Positions 53,137-62,055 of a stretch of DNA of 64,000 nucleotides are shown here, piece by piece. The notes beneath the pieces were generated by a model. The model was given only the letters and a program-made list of their open reading frames with translations. It was not told the origin of the DNA and did no database searches. Position 1 is the stretch's first letter. The number at the start of each line of letters is the position of its first letter. The position numbers and the translations under genes are program-made. Source of the DNA: Chitinophaga chungangae (GTDB taxonomy: Bacteria; Bacteroidota; Bacteroidia; Chitinophagales; Chitinophagaceae); contig NZ_JAGHKP010000003.1 of the NCBI RefSeq assembly GCF_017742215.1, positions 554,308 to 618,307 on the forward strand, read 5' to 3'.

Positions 53137-56100
53137 TTAGAAAGACAGGTCCAGACCGGCGGAGAATGTTTTGCCGAACGGATAAACGCGGCCGTTTGCT
53201 TCGGCGTTGGCCTGCTCCGGATCGATGTATTTGGATTCCAGTTTGGTCCAGGTTACCAGGTTGTCGCCGCTCACATATACGCGGAAGCGGTTTAGCTTCA
53301 AGCGTTTGAGCATGTTGTCCGGCAGTGAATAACCGATGGTGAGGTTTTTCAGGCGGAGGTATGCGAGGTCCTGCATGTACCTATCGTTTACGTTGGTGAG
53401 CGGGTTGTTGCCATTGAGGGCGATGTAGCCGCGCAGACGGGGGAAGTAGCTGTCCTGCCCTTTCTCCGGTGTCCACACCAGGTCGGGGAAGTTGGTGGGC
53501 AGGAAGGAGTAGTAAGGACGGCTGTAGGGGCCCCAGAATTTATCCGCGTTCGCACCGGGGTACCAGTTCCTTTTGCCGATGCCCTGGAAGAAGAAAGACA
53601 GGTCAAAGCCATTCCAGCTGGCGCTGCCGTTGAAAGCGTAAGGGTAACGCATCTGGCTGTTGCCGAGGTAAACGAGGTCGCCATGATCCGCAAGGGTGTT
53701 CAGGCCCGGACTGATCTTGCCGTCTCCATTGAGGTCCTGGAATTTCAGGTCGCCTGCGCGCAGTTTGTTCCACTGGCCGGAAGCGCTCTTGATGTTGGAG
53801 CCAACGAGGTCTTGGTTCACTTTCGCCTGCCATGCGGCTGCTTCTTCATCGCTGTTGAAGTAGCCGTCTGTCATGTAACCCCACATGGCGCCGTATTTCT
53901 GCCCAACGTAATAAGTGCTGAGCAAGTTGGTCGGGTTGTCGAACCTGGTGATCACGGACCTGTAGTCGCTCAGGTTAGCGCCGATGCTCCAGATGAAGGG
54001 TTTGCCCGCAAGATCGAACTGGTCGTTGTAGCTGATGTTGATCTCAAAACCTTTGGTGCGGAGGTCGGCGGCGTTTTCCTGCGGCTCGCCGGTACCGAAT
54101 ACCACGGGAAGGGTCGGGCCTTTGGTAAGCATGTCTTTCGTATCGCGGATATAATAATCCAGGCTTAAGCTCAGTTTGTTATTGAACAGTCCCGCGTCGA
54201 TACCGAAGTTTTGCGAAGCCGTTTTTTCCCAGGTAAGAGAGGGAGAAATGGCGTTCGGCGAAGTGAGGTATTCGAGTTTTTTGCCGCCCGCGATCCAGTC
54301 CAACGTGCCGCGGTTCAGCAGCGGGATGTAAGGGTAGGGACTGGAAGTTACCTGGTTGCCGAGCTGGCCATAGGAAGCGCGGAATTTCAGGTCGCTGACG
54401 ATATTTTTAAGCGGTTCGAAGAAATTCTCTTCACTGATTCTCCAGCCTGCGGATACAGAGGGGAAAAAGCCGAAACGCTGGCCTTTCGGGAAACGCGAAG
54501 TACCGTCGTAACGACCGTTCGCTTCGAACAGGTATTTGCCTTTATAGTCATAGTTTACACGGGCGAAGAAGCCGAGCAGCGCCCATTCCTGTTGCAGGCC
54601 GTTGGTGGTGAAGTAACCGGAGCCGAGGCTGATGTCGTTCAGGTCCTGTGAAAGCAGGTCGCCGCGCTCGGTGTTGATGCGCTTGAACTGTTTCAGCTCC
54701 TGGTTGTAACCCGCCATGAATTTTACATTGTGTTTGCCGTAGCTCTTCTGGAATTCGCCATAGGCGTTGGCAACGTGATAATAATCCTGGTTGGTCTCTT
54801 CACGCAGGAAGTCCGGCCTGGGCACTTTGCTGATCACGCCGGGATAGATGGAGTACGGGGAAGACGTTTGCCTGAAGCTGGCGGAAGTGGGGTTGTCGTT
54901 ATCCCTGGCTGGGTTCAGCGTGAAGGTATAGTTAGCGTACAGGTTGATGTTGTCGTTCACCCTGATGGTGGCGCCCCAGGTGCTCATCAGTTCGTTCCAG
55001 CGGTCGGTGCCTTTGTTTTTGCCGTACAGCAGGTCGGAGAACAGGCCGTCGCCGATCTGGTAGTTGTTCAGCGCGGTGATGTAGGTGGCCGTGCCGTCCG
55101 GGTTCTTGGGAACGTAGGAGGGAAGGGCGTGTACGGTAGTGTTCACGAAGTTCGTGTTCGGGTTCCACCCGGGATAGGTGTATTTGCCGATCATGAACTG
55201 GGTGTTGTTCGTGAAGGTCAGCCATTTGTTAGCGCGTACGGTGAGTTTGGTGCGCAGGTTGAATGAATTGTATTCATCGCGGTTGTAGCGCATCATGCCT
55301 TTTTTGTTGTACATACGGCCGGAGATCAGGAAGTCCACTTTTTCGGTGCCGCCGGATACGCTCAGGCTGTGCTCCATCCCGTCCTGCGAAGGCAGGAAAA
55401 ATTCTTTCCACCAGTCCGTGTGGCCGTAATAGATATACTGCTCGCGGCCGTTGCGGATATCGGTTACCACGGTGGGCAGCGATTTGTCCGTCTGGCGTTT
55501 TTTCAGCTCTTCCATGTCTGCCGGCGTGTAACGCGTGTAGGTATTACCGGTGGTAACAAGAAACGCTTCGTCGTTCAGCATGGCGGAAGTATAACCGTCT
55601 GTGATATAATCTGTACTTACGGTGCTGTACGATTTGGAGAAATTGTTGCCGTAATTCACCGTGAGCTTGCCTTTTTTGGCGGCTTTGGTGGTTACCAGTA
55701 CTACGCCGAAGGCTGCGCGGGCGCCATAGATGGCGGAAGCGGCTGCGTCTTTCAGGATGGTCACGGTTTCAATATCGCGGGGGTTCACATTGTTCATGGA
55801 ACCGGGCACGCCGTCGATCAGTACCAGCGGGGTGGCGCCGGAGCTGAGCGGGTTGGTGCCGCGAATGTTGAAGCGGCCGTTGGCGCCGGGGCGGCCGTCG
55901 GTGAACGTAATGTTCAGGCCGGGAACCGCGCCCTGCAGGGCCTGCGTTACATTAGCTACAGGCCGGTTTTCCAGCACTTCCGAGCCTACCTGCGAGATCG
56001 CGCCGGTAAGGTTCACTTTTTTCTGGGTGCCGTAACCAACCACTACCAGCTCATTGAGCTTCTGGTCCCCTTCTTTGAGCTGAACGGACAGCGTGTTGCC

Positions 56101-56403
56101 GCCGTTGTTGAGTACTTTGTCCTTGATCACTAAGGGCTCAAATCCGATGAATGAAAAGGTGATCTGCAGGGGAACGCCCGCGGGCAGGTTGGCAATAGAA
56201 TATTTGCCGTCGGAAAGAGAAGCAGTGCCTTTGCGCTGGCTGCCTGTTTTGACTTCCACCGAAACCCCGGGAAGCTGTTCGCCTTTAGAGCTTGTAATTA
56301 CGCCGGATAAGCTGGCGCCGGTTTGCTGGGCATTGGCTAATGCCGGGAAAAGGCATAGCAGCAATAGTAACCAGCCGCTGAGTGATCGAAGCGTGGTGAG
56401 CAT
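53137..56403 (-). CDS. SusC/RagA family TonB-dependent outer-membrane transporter
   Basis: A 1088-residue beta-barrel transporter. The signal peptide (LLLLLCLFPALANAQ) is followed by a carboxypeptidase-regulatory-like domain (about 30-110), then a TonB-box-like segment (LNELVVVGYGTQKKVNLTGA) and the plug (RGTNPLSSGATPLVLIDGVPG). The C-terminus SAGLDLSF ends in Phe as barrels do. It imports a bulky nutrient with its SusD partner, using TonB energy. The extra N-terminal secretin-type STN domain is absent, so no anti-sigma partner is expected, and none is seen nearby. Confidence 0.96.
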   Translation of the reverse strand: MLTTLRSLSGWLLLLLCLFPALANAQQTGASLSGVITSSKGEQLPGVSVEVKTGSQRKGTASLSDGKYSIANLPAGVPLQITFSFIGFEPLVIKDKVLNNGGNTLSVQLKEGDQKLNELVVVGYGTQKKVNLTGAISQVGSEVLENRPVANVTQALQGAVPGLNITFTDGRPGANGRFNIRGTNPLSSGATPLVLIDGVPGSMNNVNPRDIETVTILKDAAASAIYGARAAFGVVLVTTKAAKKGKLTVNYGNNFSKSYSTVSTDYITDGYTSAMLNDEAFLVTTGNTYTRYTPADMEELKKRQTDKSLPTVVTDIRNGREQYIYYGHTDWWKEFFLPSQDGMEHSLSVSGGTEKVDFLISGRMYNKKGMMRYNRDEYNSFNLRTKLTVRANKWLTFTNNTQFMIGKYTYPGWNPNTNFVNTTVHALPSYVPKNPDGTATYITALNNYQIGDGLFSDLLYGKNKGTDRWNELMSTWGATIRVNDNINLYANYTFTLNPARDNDNPTSASFRQTSSPYSIYPGVISKVPRPDFLREETNQDYYHVANAYGEFQKSYGKHNVKFMAGYNQELKQFKRINTERGDLLSQDLNDISLGSGYFTTNGLQQEWALLGFFARVNYDYKGKYLFEANGRYDGTSRFPKGQRFGFFPSVSAGWRISEENFFEPLKNIVSDLKFRASYGQLGNQVTSSPYPYIPLLNRGTLDWIAGGKKLEYLTSPNAISPSLTWEKTASQNFGIDAGLFNNKLSLSLDYYIRDTKDMLTKGPTLPVVFGTGEPQENAADLRTKGFEINISYNDQFDLAGKPFIWSIGANLSDYRSVITRFDNPTNLLSTYYVGQKYGAMWGYMTDGYFNSDEEAAAWQAKVNQDLVGSNIKSASGQWNKLRAGDLKFQDLNGDGKISPGLNTLADHGDLVYLGNSQMRYPYAFNGSASWNGFDLSFFFQGIGKRNWYPGANADKFWGPYSRPYYSFLPTNFPDLVWTPEKGQDSYFPRLRGYIALNGNNPLTNVNDRYMQDLAYLRLKNLTIGYSLPDNMLKRLKLNRFRVYVSGDNLVTWTKLESKYIDPEQANAEANGRVYPFGKTFSAGLDLSF

Positions 56404-57037
56404 GTTTGAAGGTTTTATAGTTATACAAATACAAAGAGTATGGAAATGTCATGTCCGTTCAGGGCAGGAGCCTGCGCTGTCATTTTTAAAGCGTCAGCAA
56501 ATACAAGATTGCGGGCGCAAGTTGTGAATAAAAGGAGAGTTTACGCCTCCTTTCAGGTTAAGTAACCATTAAAGAATTGTTAAGGAAATGAAATGCCTTG
56601 CTGATCATACGTTTTCACTGTTTTTAGTGGAATTAGATAGTCTGTTAAACCGAGTTTTGGTTGAAAATCCCTTGTATATCGTTTTGGAATATGGTATCGA
56701 TGTCCAAAATAGTAAGAATTTCGACATTTTAATAAAAAAATAACAAACAAAATGGAAGTAAATTGAAATAAAATGCAATTGGGCGAAAGAACCGTAAAAC
56801 CTGGGAGAAACCACCGCCTGGCCCCACGGAACCCGTTTTTCAGTGTTTTTGTTTCCGCATAGCCGCTTTTCCGGGTTTTGGCCGGCATGACTTTTACACA
56901 TGCAGCATCTGCATGCACCGTTCGTTGACTGGTGGATTTGAGGGGACGTTATCTTGAAATTAATTGTAGCGGCAAGGCCCGCCGGTTCGGCCATCCGGTT
57001 ATGCTGATGGAAAATTTACGCCGGCAGCGTGCTTTCG
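56404..57037. other. Non-coding region between susC and aspartokinase
   Basis: About 630 bases, A/T-rich between 56600 and 56790. It should hold the susC promoter, but I find no exact TAnnTTTG box; the nearest (TACTCTTTG on the minus strand, 56432-56440) has one extra base. A 7-bp hairpin (56531-56553) lies in the presumed leader. No credible gene is visible. Confidence 0.4.
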
Positions 57038-58303
57038 TTATTTCATAACGAGCTGCACCGTACTGTCCGACCGCTGTTCCAGCAGCACTTTCCTTCCTTT
57101 GGTGAGCTCTTCCAGCAAACCGTTTTTGTAATGCCTTACCGTGAGCAGCTCAAGGCCTTCGTTGTAGGAGATCTTGAAACCCTGGTGCAGGGCTTTGATG
57201 AGCAGCTCGATCTTTTCGGGGTTATTGTCTATACAGCAGGAAAATGTGATCGCCGCATTTTGCGTGAGGTTGATCTTGATCTTTTTATCGTGGAAGATCT
57301 CGTAGATGTCGCTGATCTTGTCTTCGGTGATAAAAGAAAAATCGCGGGAGGTGATGGAAATAAGCACCTGGTTTTTCTTCAGCACGATAATGGGCGGCAG
57401 CTTGCGGTTGTCCGCATCCTGACGGATCACCGTGCCGGGAAGTTCTTTGTCCAGGAAACATTTTACGTATAAGGGGATCTGTTTGTTCTGCAACGGTTTG
57501 ATGGTTTTGGGGTGGATCACCTGCGCGCCGTAATACGCCATCTCGATCACTTCGCCATAGGCGATCTCCGGGATGTTGATGGTGTCTGCGAACAGTTTTG
57601 GATCGGCGTTTTTAAGACCTTCCACGTCTTTCCAGATGGTCTGGCTTTCGGCGTTGAGCAGGTTGGCGAACACGGCGGCGGAGAAGTCGCTGCCTTCGCG
57701 GCCGAGGGTCACGCTTTCGTTCTGATCGGTGCTGCCGATGAAACCCTGTGCGATCACGATGTTCACGGCGTTGAAGAGCGGCATCACCTTCTGGTTCACC
57801 TGCAGTTCGGTCACTTCCCAATTGATGTTCGCGTCGCGGAAATTATCGTCTGTGCGGAACACGTCGCGCACGTCTACCCAGGTGTTGATAATGCCGGCCT
57901 GGTTGAAGTAGGCGCTTACGATGGCGGTGCTGAGCAGTTCGCCGAGGCCTACCAGCTGGTCGTAATAATAATCGTAATTGCGGAGGGGTTTTTCGCCGAG
58001 CGTCCATTCCGCTTCGGTGAAGAACTGCTGCAGCTGCGTGAACAGCGGATGCTCGCGGGTGCCCAGCAGGTTTTCGGCGGTTTGGATATGCTGCTGCTCG
58101 ATGTTGTAGAGCAGCTGCGCGGCGATCTCCCTTTTGCGCATAAAATAGTTCCGCGCCACCTTTTCCAGTTCGTTGGTGGTTTTGCCCATGGCCGAGATCA
58201 CGACCAGGAGTTTGTCGTCCGGGAAAGACTGGATGATTTTGCCGACCTGTTGTATGCGCTCAATAGTTTCTAAACTTGCGCCGCCAAATTTGAAAACCTT
58301 CAT
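57038..58303 (-). CDS. Aspartate kinase (monofunctional)
   Basis: A 421-residue enzyme that phosphorylates aspartate, the first step towards lysine, methionine, threonine and diaminopimelate. The N-terminus MKVFKFGGASLETIERI and the substrate block VTLGREGSDFSAAVFAN are the family signature. C-terminal ACT-like modules (about 310-421) probably sense an end product, perhaps lysine. It is distinct from the thrA fusion 44 kb away. No operon partner is on the same strand. Confidence 0.93.
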   Translation of the reverse strand: MKVFKFGGASLETIERIQQVGKIIQSFPDDKLLVVISAMGKTTNELEKVARNYFMRKREIAAQLLYNIEQQHIQTAENLLGTREHPLFTQLQQFFTEAEWTLGEKPLRNYDYYYDQLVGLGELLSTAIVSAYFNQAGIINTWVDVRDVFRTDDNFRDANINWEVTELQVNQKVMPLFNAVNIVIAQGFIGSTDQNESVTLGREGSDFSAAVFANLLNAESQTIWKDVEGLKNADPKLFADTINIPEIAYGEVIEMAYYGAQVIHPKTIKPLQNKQIPLYVKCFLDKELPGTVIRQDADNRKLPPIIVLKKNQVLISITSRDFSFITEDKISDIYEIFHDKKIKINLTQNAAITFSCCIDNNPEKIELLIKALHQGFKISYNEGLELLTVRHYKNGLLEELTKGRKVLLEQRSDSTVQLVMK

Positions 58304-58336
58304 AAGGAGAATCCTCTTCTTTTAAAAAATATCCCG

Positions 58337-58344
58337 CAAAATTA
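58337..58344 (-). promoter_or_regulatory. Possible -7 box for aspartate kinase
   Basis: The minus strand reads TAATTTTG, the same box as at 2384 and 1846, 33 bases before the ATG. No -33 TTG is seen at the right distance. Confidence 0.3.
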
Positions 58345-58458
58345 CATCAATTGTAGAATTGTTTAAAAATCTCTTTGCCGGAAAATGACCGTTTTCTTAT
58401 AAAACCCAATGTTTTAGCGTTTTAGCTTAATTTAGCGCACCCAAACCTAAACACGTAT

Positions 58459-59466
58459 ATGAAAATGAACAACCGAGTGATGACGCTGGATGAATTTACG
58501 ATCCAGGAACTGCGCAATTACCCCGGCGCCACGGGCCAGCTTTCCGGCCTGCTGCGGGATATAGGCCTGGCTTCCAAAAGAGTGAACGTGGAAGTGAACA
58601 AGGCCGGCATCGCGGATATTTTGGGGGAAGCCGGCAAAACCAACGTGCAGGGCGAATCCGTGAAGAAGCTGGATGAATTTGCCAACGACCAGCTTATCAA
58701 TTCCCTGCGCAACAGCATCTACTGCTGCGGCGTGGCTTCCGAGGAAAACGAAGATTTTATCGCTTTCGACGACGAGCTGTCGATGAACTCCAAATACGTT
58801 GTGCTGATGGACCCGCTGGACGGCTCCGGCAATATCGACGTGAACGTTTCCATCGGCACCATTTTCTCCGTATACCGCCGCCTGTCGCCCAACGGCACGC
58901 GCTGCACGCTGGAAGACTTCCTGCAGCCGGGCAGCCAGCAGATCGCCGCGGGTTACATCATCTACGGTTCTTCCACCATGCTCGTATACGCCACGCGGCG
59001 AAGCGTGCAGGGCTTTACGCTCGATCCGAGCATCGGCGAGTTCTGCCTCAGCCATCCCAATCTCAAAGTACCCGACGACAGCGATATTTTCTCCGTAAAC
59101 GTGGGCTATTATCATCTTTACGAAGAAAAAGTAAGAAAGGCCATCGACCTGTTCATGGCGAAAGACGCCAATCAGAAAATATACCGTCACCGCTTCGTAG
59201 GCTGCATGGTGTCTGAAATACACCGCACGCTGGTACAGGGCGGCATTTTTATGTATCCCGTTTTCGGAAAATACACCCAAGGCCGTTTGCGCCTTTGTTA
59301 CGAATGCAACCCGATGAGCTTTCTCATGGAAAAAGCCGGCGGAATGTCCATCGCAGACGGCGAGCGGCGTTTGCTGGACATCAAGCCCACCGAGCTGCAC
59401 CAGCGCATTCCCATTTTCATCGGCTCGCGTAAGATGGTAGAAGCCGTGAAAGAAACCCTCCGCTAA
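58459..59466 (+). CDS. fbp: Class 1 fructose-1,6-bisphosphatase
   Basis: A 335-residue gluconeogenic enzyme that hydrolyses fructose 1,6-bisphosphate. The metal site VLMDPLDGSGNIDVNVSIG and the substrate loops GYIIYGSSTMLVY and KYTQGRLRLCYECNPMSFL are intact. Length is typical. The ATG at 58459 is followed by a second ATG two codons later, either of which could be used. Confidence 0.96.
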   Translation: MKMNNRVMTLDEFTIQELRNYPGATGQLSGLLRDIGLASKRVNVEVNKAGIADILGEAGKTNVQGESVKKLDEFANDQLINSLRNSIYCCGVASEENEDFIAFDDELSMNSKYVVLMDPLDGSGNIDVNVSIGTIFSVYRRLSPNGTRCTLEDFLQPGSQQIAAGYIIYGSSTMLVYATRRSVQGFTLDPSIGEFCLSHPNLKVPDDSDIFSVNVGYYHLYEEKVRKAIDLFMAKDANQKIYRHRFVGCMVSEIHRTLVQGGIFMYPVFGKYTQGRLRLCYECNPMSFLMEKAGGMSIADGERRLLDIKPTELHQRIPIFIGSRKMVEAVKETLR

Positions 59467-59523
59467 AACTGGCCTGATATTGGATCATACAATTTTTAGC
59501 ATTAAAAATCCGTTTTAAGAAAC

Positions 59524-60054
59524 ATGTTTAACCAGCATTATTGTAAGATCCTTGTACTGGCGGCCTGCGTATTCGCCGCCTCCCAGTCCGTGGCCTGCTC
59601 CAGGCCCGTAGCGCCTTCCGCTTCTTCATCCGCCGCGGCGAAGGACGGAGATGAGCGATCCGTGGAGGAAGACATCCTTTTTTACGTGAACAAGTTCCGC
59701 CGTTCCAAAGGCCTGAAACCGCTGGAGCTTAGCAACGTGGTCAGCATCGAAGCGCGCGACCACAGCAAATCCATGGCTACCGGGCGCAGGGGCTTCGGGC
59801 ACGACGGGTTTGAATCCCGCGTGGGAGACATCTCCAAAAAACTCGGCACCGTCCGCGCCGCCGCCGAAAACGTGGCATACGGCAACCTCAGCGCCCAGGC
59901 CGTGGTAGACGGATGGATCAAAAGCCCCGGCCACCGCAAGAATATGCTGGGCGACTTTAACCTGATCGGCATCGGCACGGCCAAAGGAAAGGGCAACATC
60001 GTTTATTTCACGCAGATATTCATCAACAAGCCGGCGACCACGGCTAAAAAATAA
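59524..60054 (+). CDS. CAP (SCP/PR1-like) domain lipoprotein
   Basis: A 176-residue secreted protein with a signal ending in a lipobox (SVAC, Cys25) and a low-complexity Ala/Ser linker. The CAP domain shows ARDHSKSMATGRRGFGHDGF, AENVAYGN and WIKSPGHRKNMLGDFNLIG, the conserved His/Glu cavity. Bacterial CAP proteins have varied, often unknown, roles. It follows fbp by 57 bases. Confidence 0.9.
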   Translation: MFNQHYCKILVLAACVFAASQSVACSRPVAPSASSSAAAKDGDERSVEEDILFYVNKFRRSKGLKPLELSNVVSIEARDHSKSMATGRRGFGHDGFESRVGDISKKLGTVRAAAENVAYGNLSAQAVVDGWIKSPGHRKNMLGDFNLIGIGTAKGKGNIVYFTQIFINKPATTAKK

Positions 60055-60081
60055 CTGCTTACTAACTGTTTATTTGAGTGT

Positions 60082-60105
60082 AGGGGCGCGGGAAACCGCG
60101 CCTTT
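60082..60105 (+). terminator. Hairpin with GAAA tetraloop after the CAP gene
   Basis: ggcgcgg (60085-60091) pairs with ccgcgcc (60096-60102) around a GAAA tetraloop, extended by G-T and A-T pairs to 60082-60105. Only three T follow directly, so termination may be partial. Confidence 0.6.
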
Positions 60106-60159
60106 ACGCATTTTAAGGCCAGGCATACGCTGCAATGTTTTTTGCCGTATTTTGGCCCC

Positions 60160-60924
60160 ATGGAAAAACGAAAGATCATTGAAGTGAAAGACCTGGTGAA
60201 GAAGTACGGGGATTTCACCGCCGTGAAAGGGATCAGCTTCGACGTGTACGAGAACGAGGTGTTCGGCCTCCTGGGCCCCAACGGGGCGGGCAAAAGCACC
60301 ACCCTCGAGATCATCGAGACGCTCCGGGAAAAAACCTCGGGCAGCATTGTGGTAGACGGGATCAATCTCGACGAAGACCCCGAAGCCATCAAACAGCGCA
60401 TCGGCGTGCAGTTGCAGACTTCCGGTTATTACCCCGGCCTCAACCTGCTGGAGCTGATAGAAATGTTCGGCGGCCTGTATAACCGGAAAGTAGACGGAAA
60501 GGCGCTGCTGCGGCAGTTTAACCTGGAAGACAAGGCCGCGGAGAAATACAAATCCCTGTCCGGCGGCCAGAAACAGCGTTTTTCCATCGCCACCACGCTC
60601 ATCAACCGCCCCCGCATCATTTTCCTCGACGAGCCCACCACCGGCCTCGACCCGCAGGCGCGCCGCAATCTCTGGACGCTCATCCAGCAGGTGCGCGAAC
60701 AGGGCACCACAGTGGTGATCACCACGCATTACATGGACGAAGCCGAGTTCCTCTGCGACCGCTGCGCCATCGTAGACAGCGGGAAGATCATCGCGCTTGA
60801 TTCGCCGGACGCGCTGATCGATCAACTGGTGGCGGGAGGTTTCGAGCGGAAAAAAGAAGTGAAGCTGGCCAACTTGGAAGATGTGTTCATTCACCTCACC
60901 GGTAAGGACCTGCGCGAAGAATAA
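60160..60924 (+). CDS. ABC transporter ATP-binding protein (ABC-2/DrrA-like)
   Basis: A 254-residue ATPase that powers membrane export with a separate permease. Walker A is GLLGPNGAGKSTT, the signature is SLSGGQKQRFS, Walker B is IIFLDEPTTGLDPQ, and the H-loop is TTHYMDEAE. It resembles ABC-2 exporter ATPases of the drug or polysaccharide type. No permease gene adjoins it in this window, so its partner lies elsewhere. The ATG at 60160 gives MEKRKIIEVKDLVKKYG; an earlier one reads out of the hairpin region. Confidence 0.93.
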   Translation: MEKRKIIEVKDLVKKYGDFTAVKGISFDVYENEVFGLLGPNGAGKSTTLEIIETLREKTSGSIVVDGINLDEDPEAIKQRIGVQLQTSGYYPGLNLLELIEMFGGLYNRKVDGKALLRQFNLEDKAAEKYKSLSGGQKQRFSIATTLINRPRIIFLDEPTTGLDPQARRNLWTLIQQVREQGTTVVITTHYMDEAEFLCDRCAIVDSGKIIALDSPDALIDQLVAGGFERKKEVKLANLEDVFIHLTGKDLREE

Positions 60925-60944
60925 TCCTTCAAAACGCCCGTATA

Positions 60945-61475
60945 ATGGAAGATTTACGCTACCCCATCGGCCGCTTCCATGCGCCCGCCGTGATCACCGC
61001 AGAGATGCGGAAAAAATTCATCAACGATATCCGGCACCTGCCTTCGCTGCTGGAGCTGGCCGTGCAAAACCTGGACGCGCACCAGCTGGAAACGCCATAC
61101 CGCCCCGGCGGCTGGACTGTGGCGCAGGTAGTGCACCACGTGGCCGATTCGCATATGAACGGCTTTATACGGCTGAAGCTAGCCCTCACGGAAGATAATC
61201 CTACCATCAAACCCTACGACGAAGCCGCTTTCGCGGAGCTGCCCGATGTGCAGTACACGCCCATCAACATTTCCATCACGCTGCTGCATGCCCTGCACGC
61301 CCGCTGGGTAGCCGTACTGGAACATATGGACGCGCGCGCCTGGGACAAAACTTTTTTTCATCCCGGTAACAACGCCTCCTACAATCTTGCCACGCATCTT
61401 GCCAACTACAGCTGGCATGGCCTGCATCACTTCGCGCACATCGAAAAGCTGAAAGAGCGCGAAGGCTGGCAATAA
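60945..61475 (+). CDS. YfiT/DinB-family metal-dependent protein
   Basis: A 176-residue four-helix bundle of the YfiT (BstA, bacillithiol transferase-like) group. It starts DLRYPIGRFHAPAVITAE; the metal-binding His are in QVVHHVADSHMNGF and WHGLHHFAHIEKL. It lies 20 bases after the ABC ATPase. Whether it acts on a thiol here is not known. Confidence 0.88.
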   Translation: MEDLRYPIGRFHAPAVITAEMRKKFINDIRHLPSLLELAVQNLDAHQLETPYRPGGWTVAQVVHHVADSHMNGFIRLKLALTEDNPTIKPYDEAAFAELPDVQYTPINISITLLHALHARWVAVLEHMDARAWDKTFFHPGNNASYNLATHLANYSWHGLHHFAHIEKLKEREGWQ

Positions 61476-61500
61476 CCCATCACTATAAAACGACACCGCT

Positions 61501-62055
61501 TTGCATTGGAAAACTTTAGGATCGGAATACCTGTTTAGAGAACCATGGCTCACCGTGCGGAGAGATATCTGCGAAACGCCGATGGGCAAACATGTAGACG
61601 CTTATTACGTGCTCGAATACCCCGATTGGGTGAACGCCATGGCGCTCACGGAAGACGGGAAAGTGCTGCTTATCCGCCAATACCGCCACGCTATCGGGCG
61701 GGTGCTGGAGGAAATTCCCGGCGGCGTGATGGACCCGGAAGATGCCGGCCCTGAAGTGGCCATCCGCCGCGAACTGCTGGAAGAAACCGGTTATGCTTTC
61801 AGTGAAATATACGGTTTGGGAGAAGTGTCCGCCAATCCATCCACCACCACCAACCTCGTGCATATGTTCCTCGCCGTGGGCGGTAAAAAGGTGCAGGAGC
61901 AGGACCTCGACGATAATGAAGAGATCGAAGTGCTGACGGTGAGCATTGAAGAATTGCGGGAGATGCTGAAAAAACGCGAGTTCCTGCAGGCGCTGCACGT
62001 TACCTGCCTGTATTACGGCCTTGAAAAACTCGCTGAATTGCAGGCGAAACAATAA
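61501..62055 (+). CDS. NUDIX hydrolase
   Basis: A 184-residue enzyme likely to cleave a nucleoside diphosphate linked to another group, such as ADP-ribose. The NUDIX box reads EIPGGVMDPEDAGPEVAIRR and continues ELLEETGY, in the variant seen in many ADP-ribose pyrophosphatase-like proteins. The likely start is TTG at 61501: there is no ATG in frame upstream, and the next ATG would remove about 27 conserved residues (KTLGSEYLFREPWLTVRRD). Its stop is directly next to the folC stop on the other strand. Confidence 0.9.
   Translation: MHWKTLGSEYLFREPWLTVRRDICETPMGKHVDAYYVLEYPDWVNAMALTEDGKVLLIRQYRHAIGRVLEEIPGGVMDPEDAGPEVAIRRELLEETGYAFSEIYGLGEVSANPSTTTNLVHMFLAVGGKKVQEQDLDDNEEIEVLTVSIEELREMLKKREFLQALHVTCLYYGLEKLAELQAKQ

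Noticed and set aside
56580..56994. Two overlapping open frames of 112 and 129 codons upstream of susC
   Set aside because: They overlap each other in different frames in an A/T-rich leader, with no family motif and odd composition.
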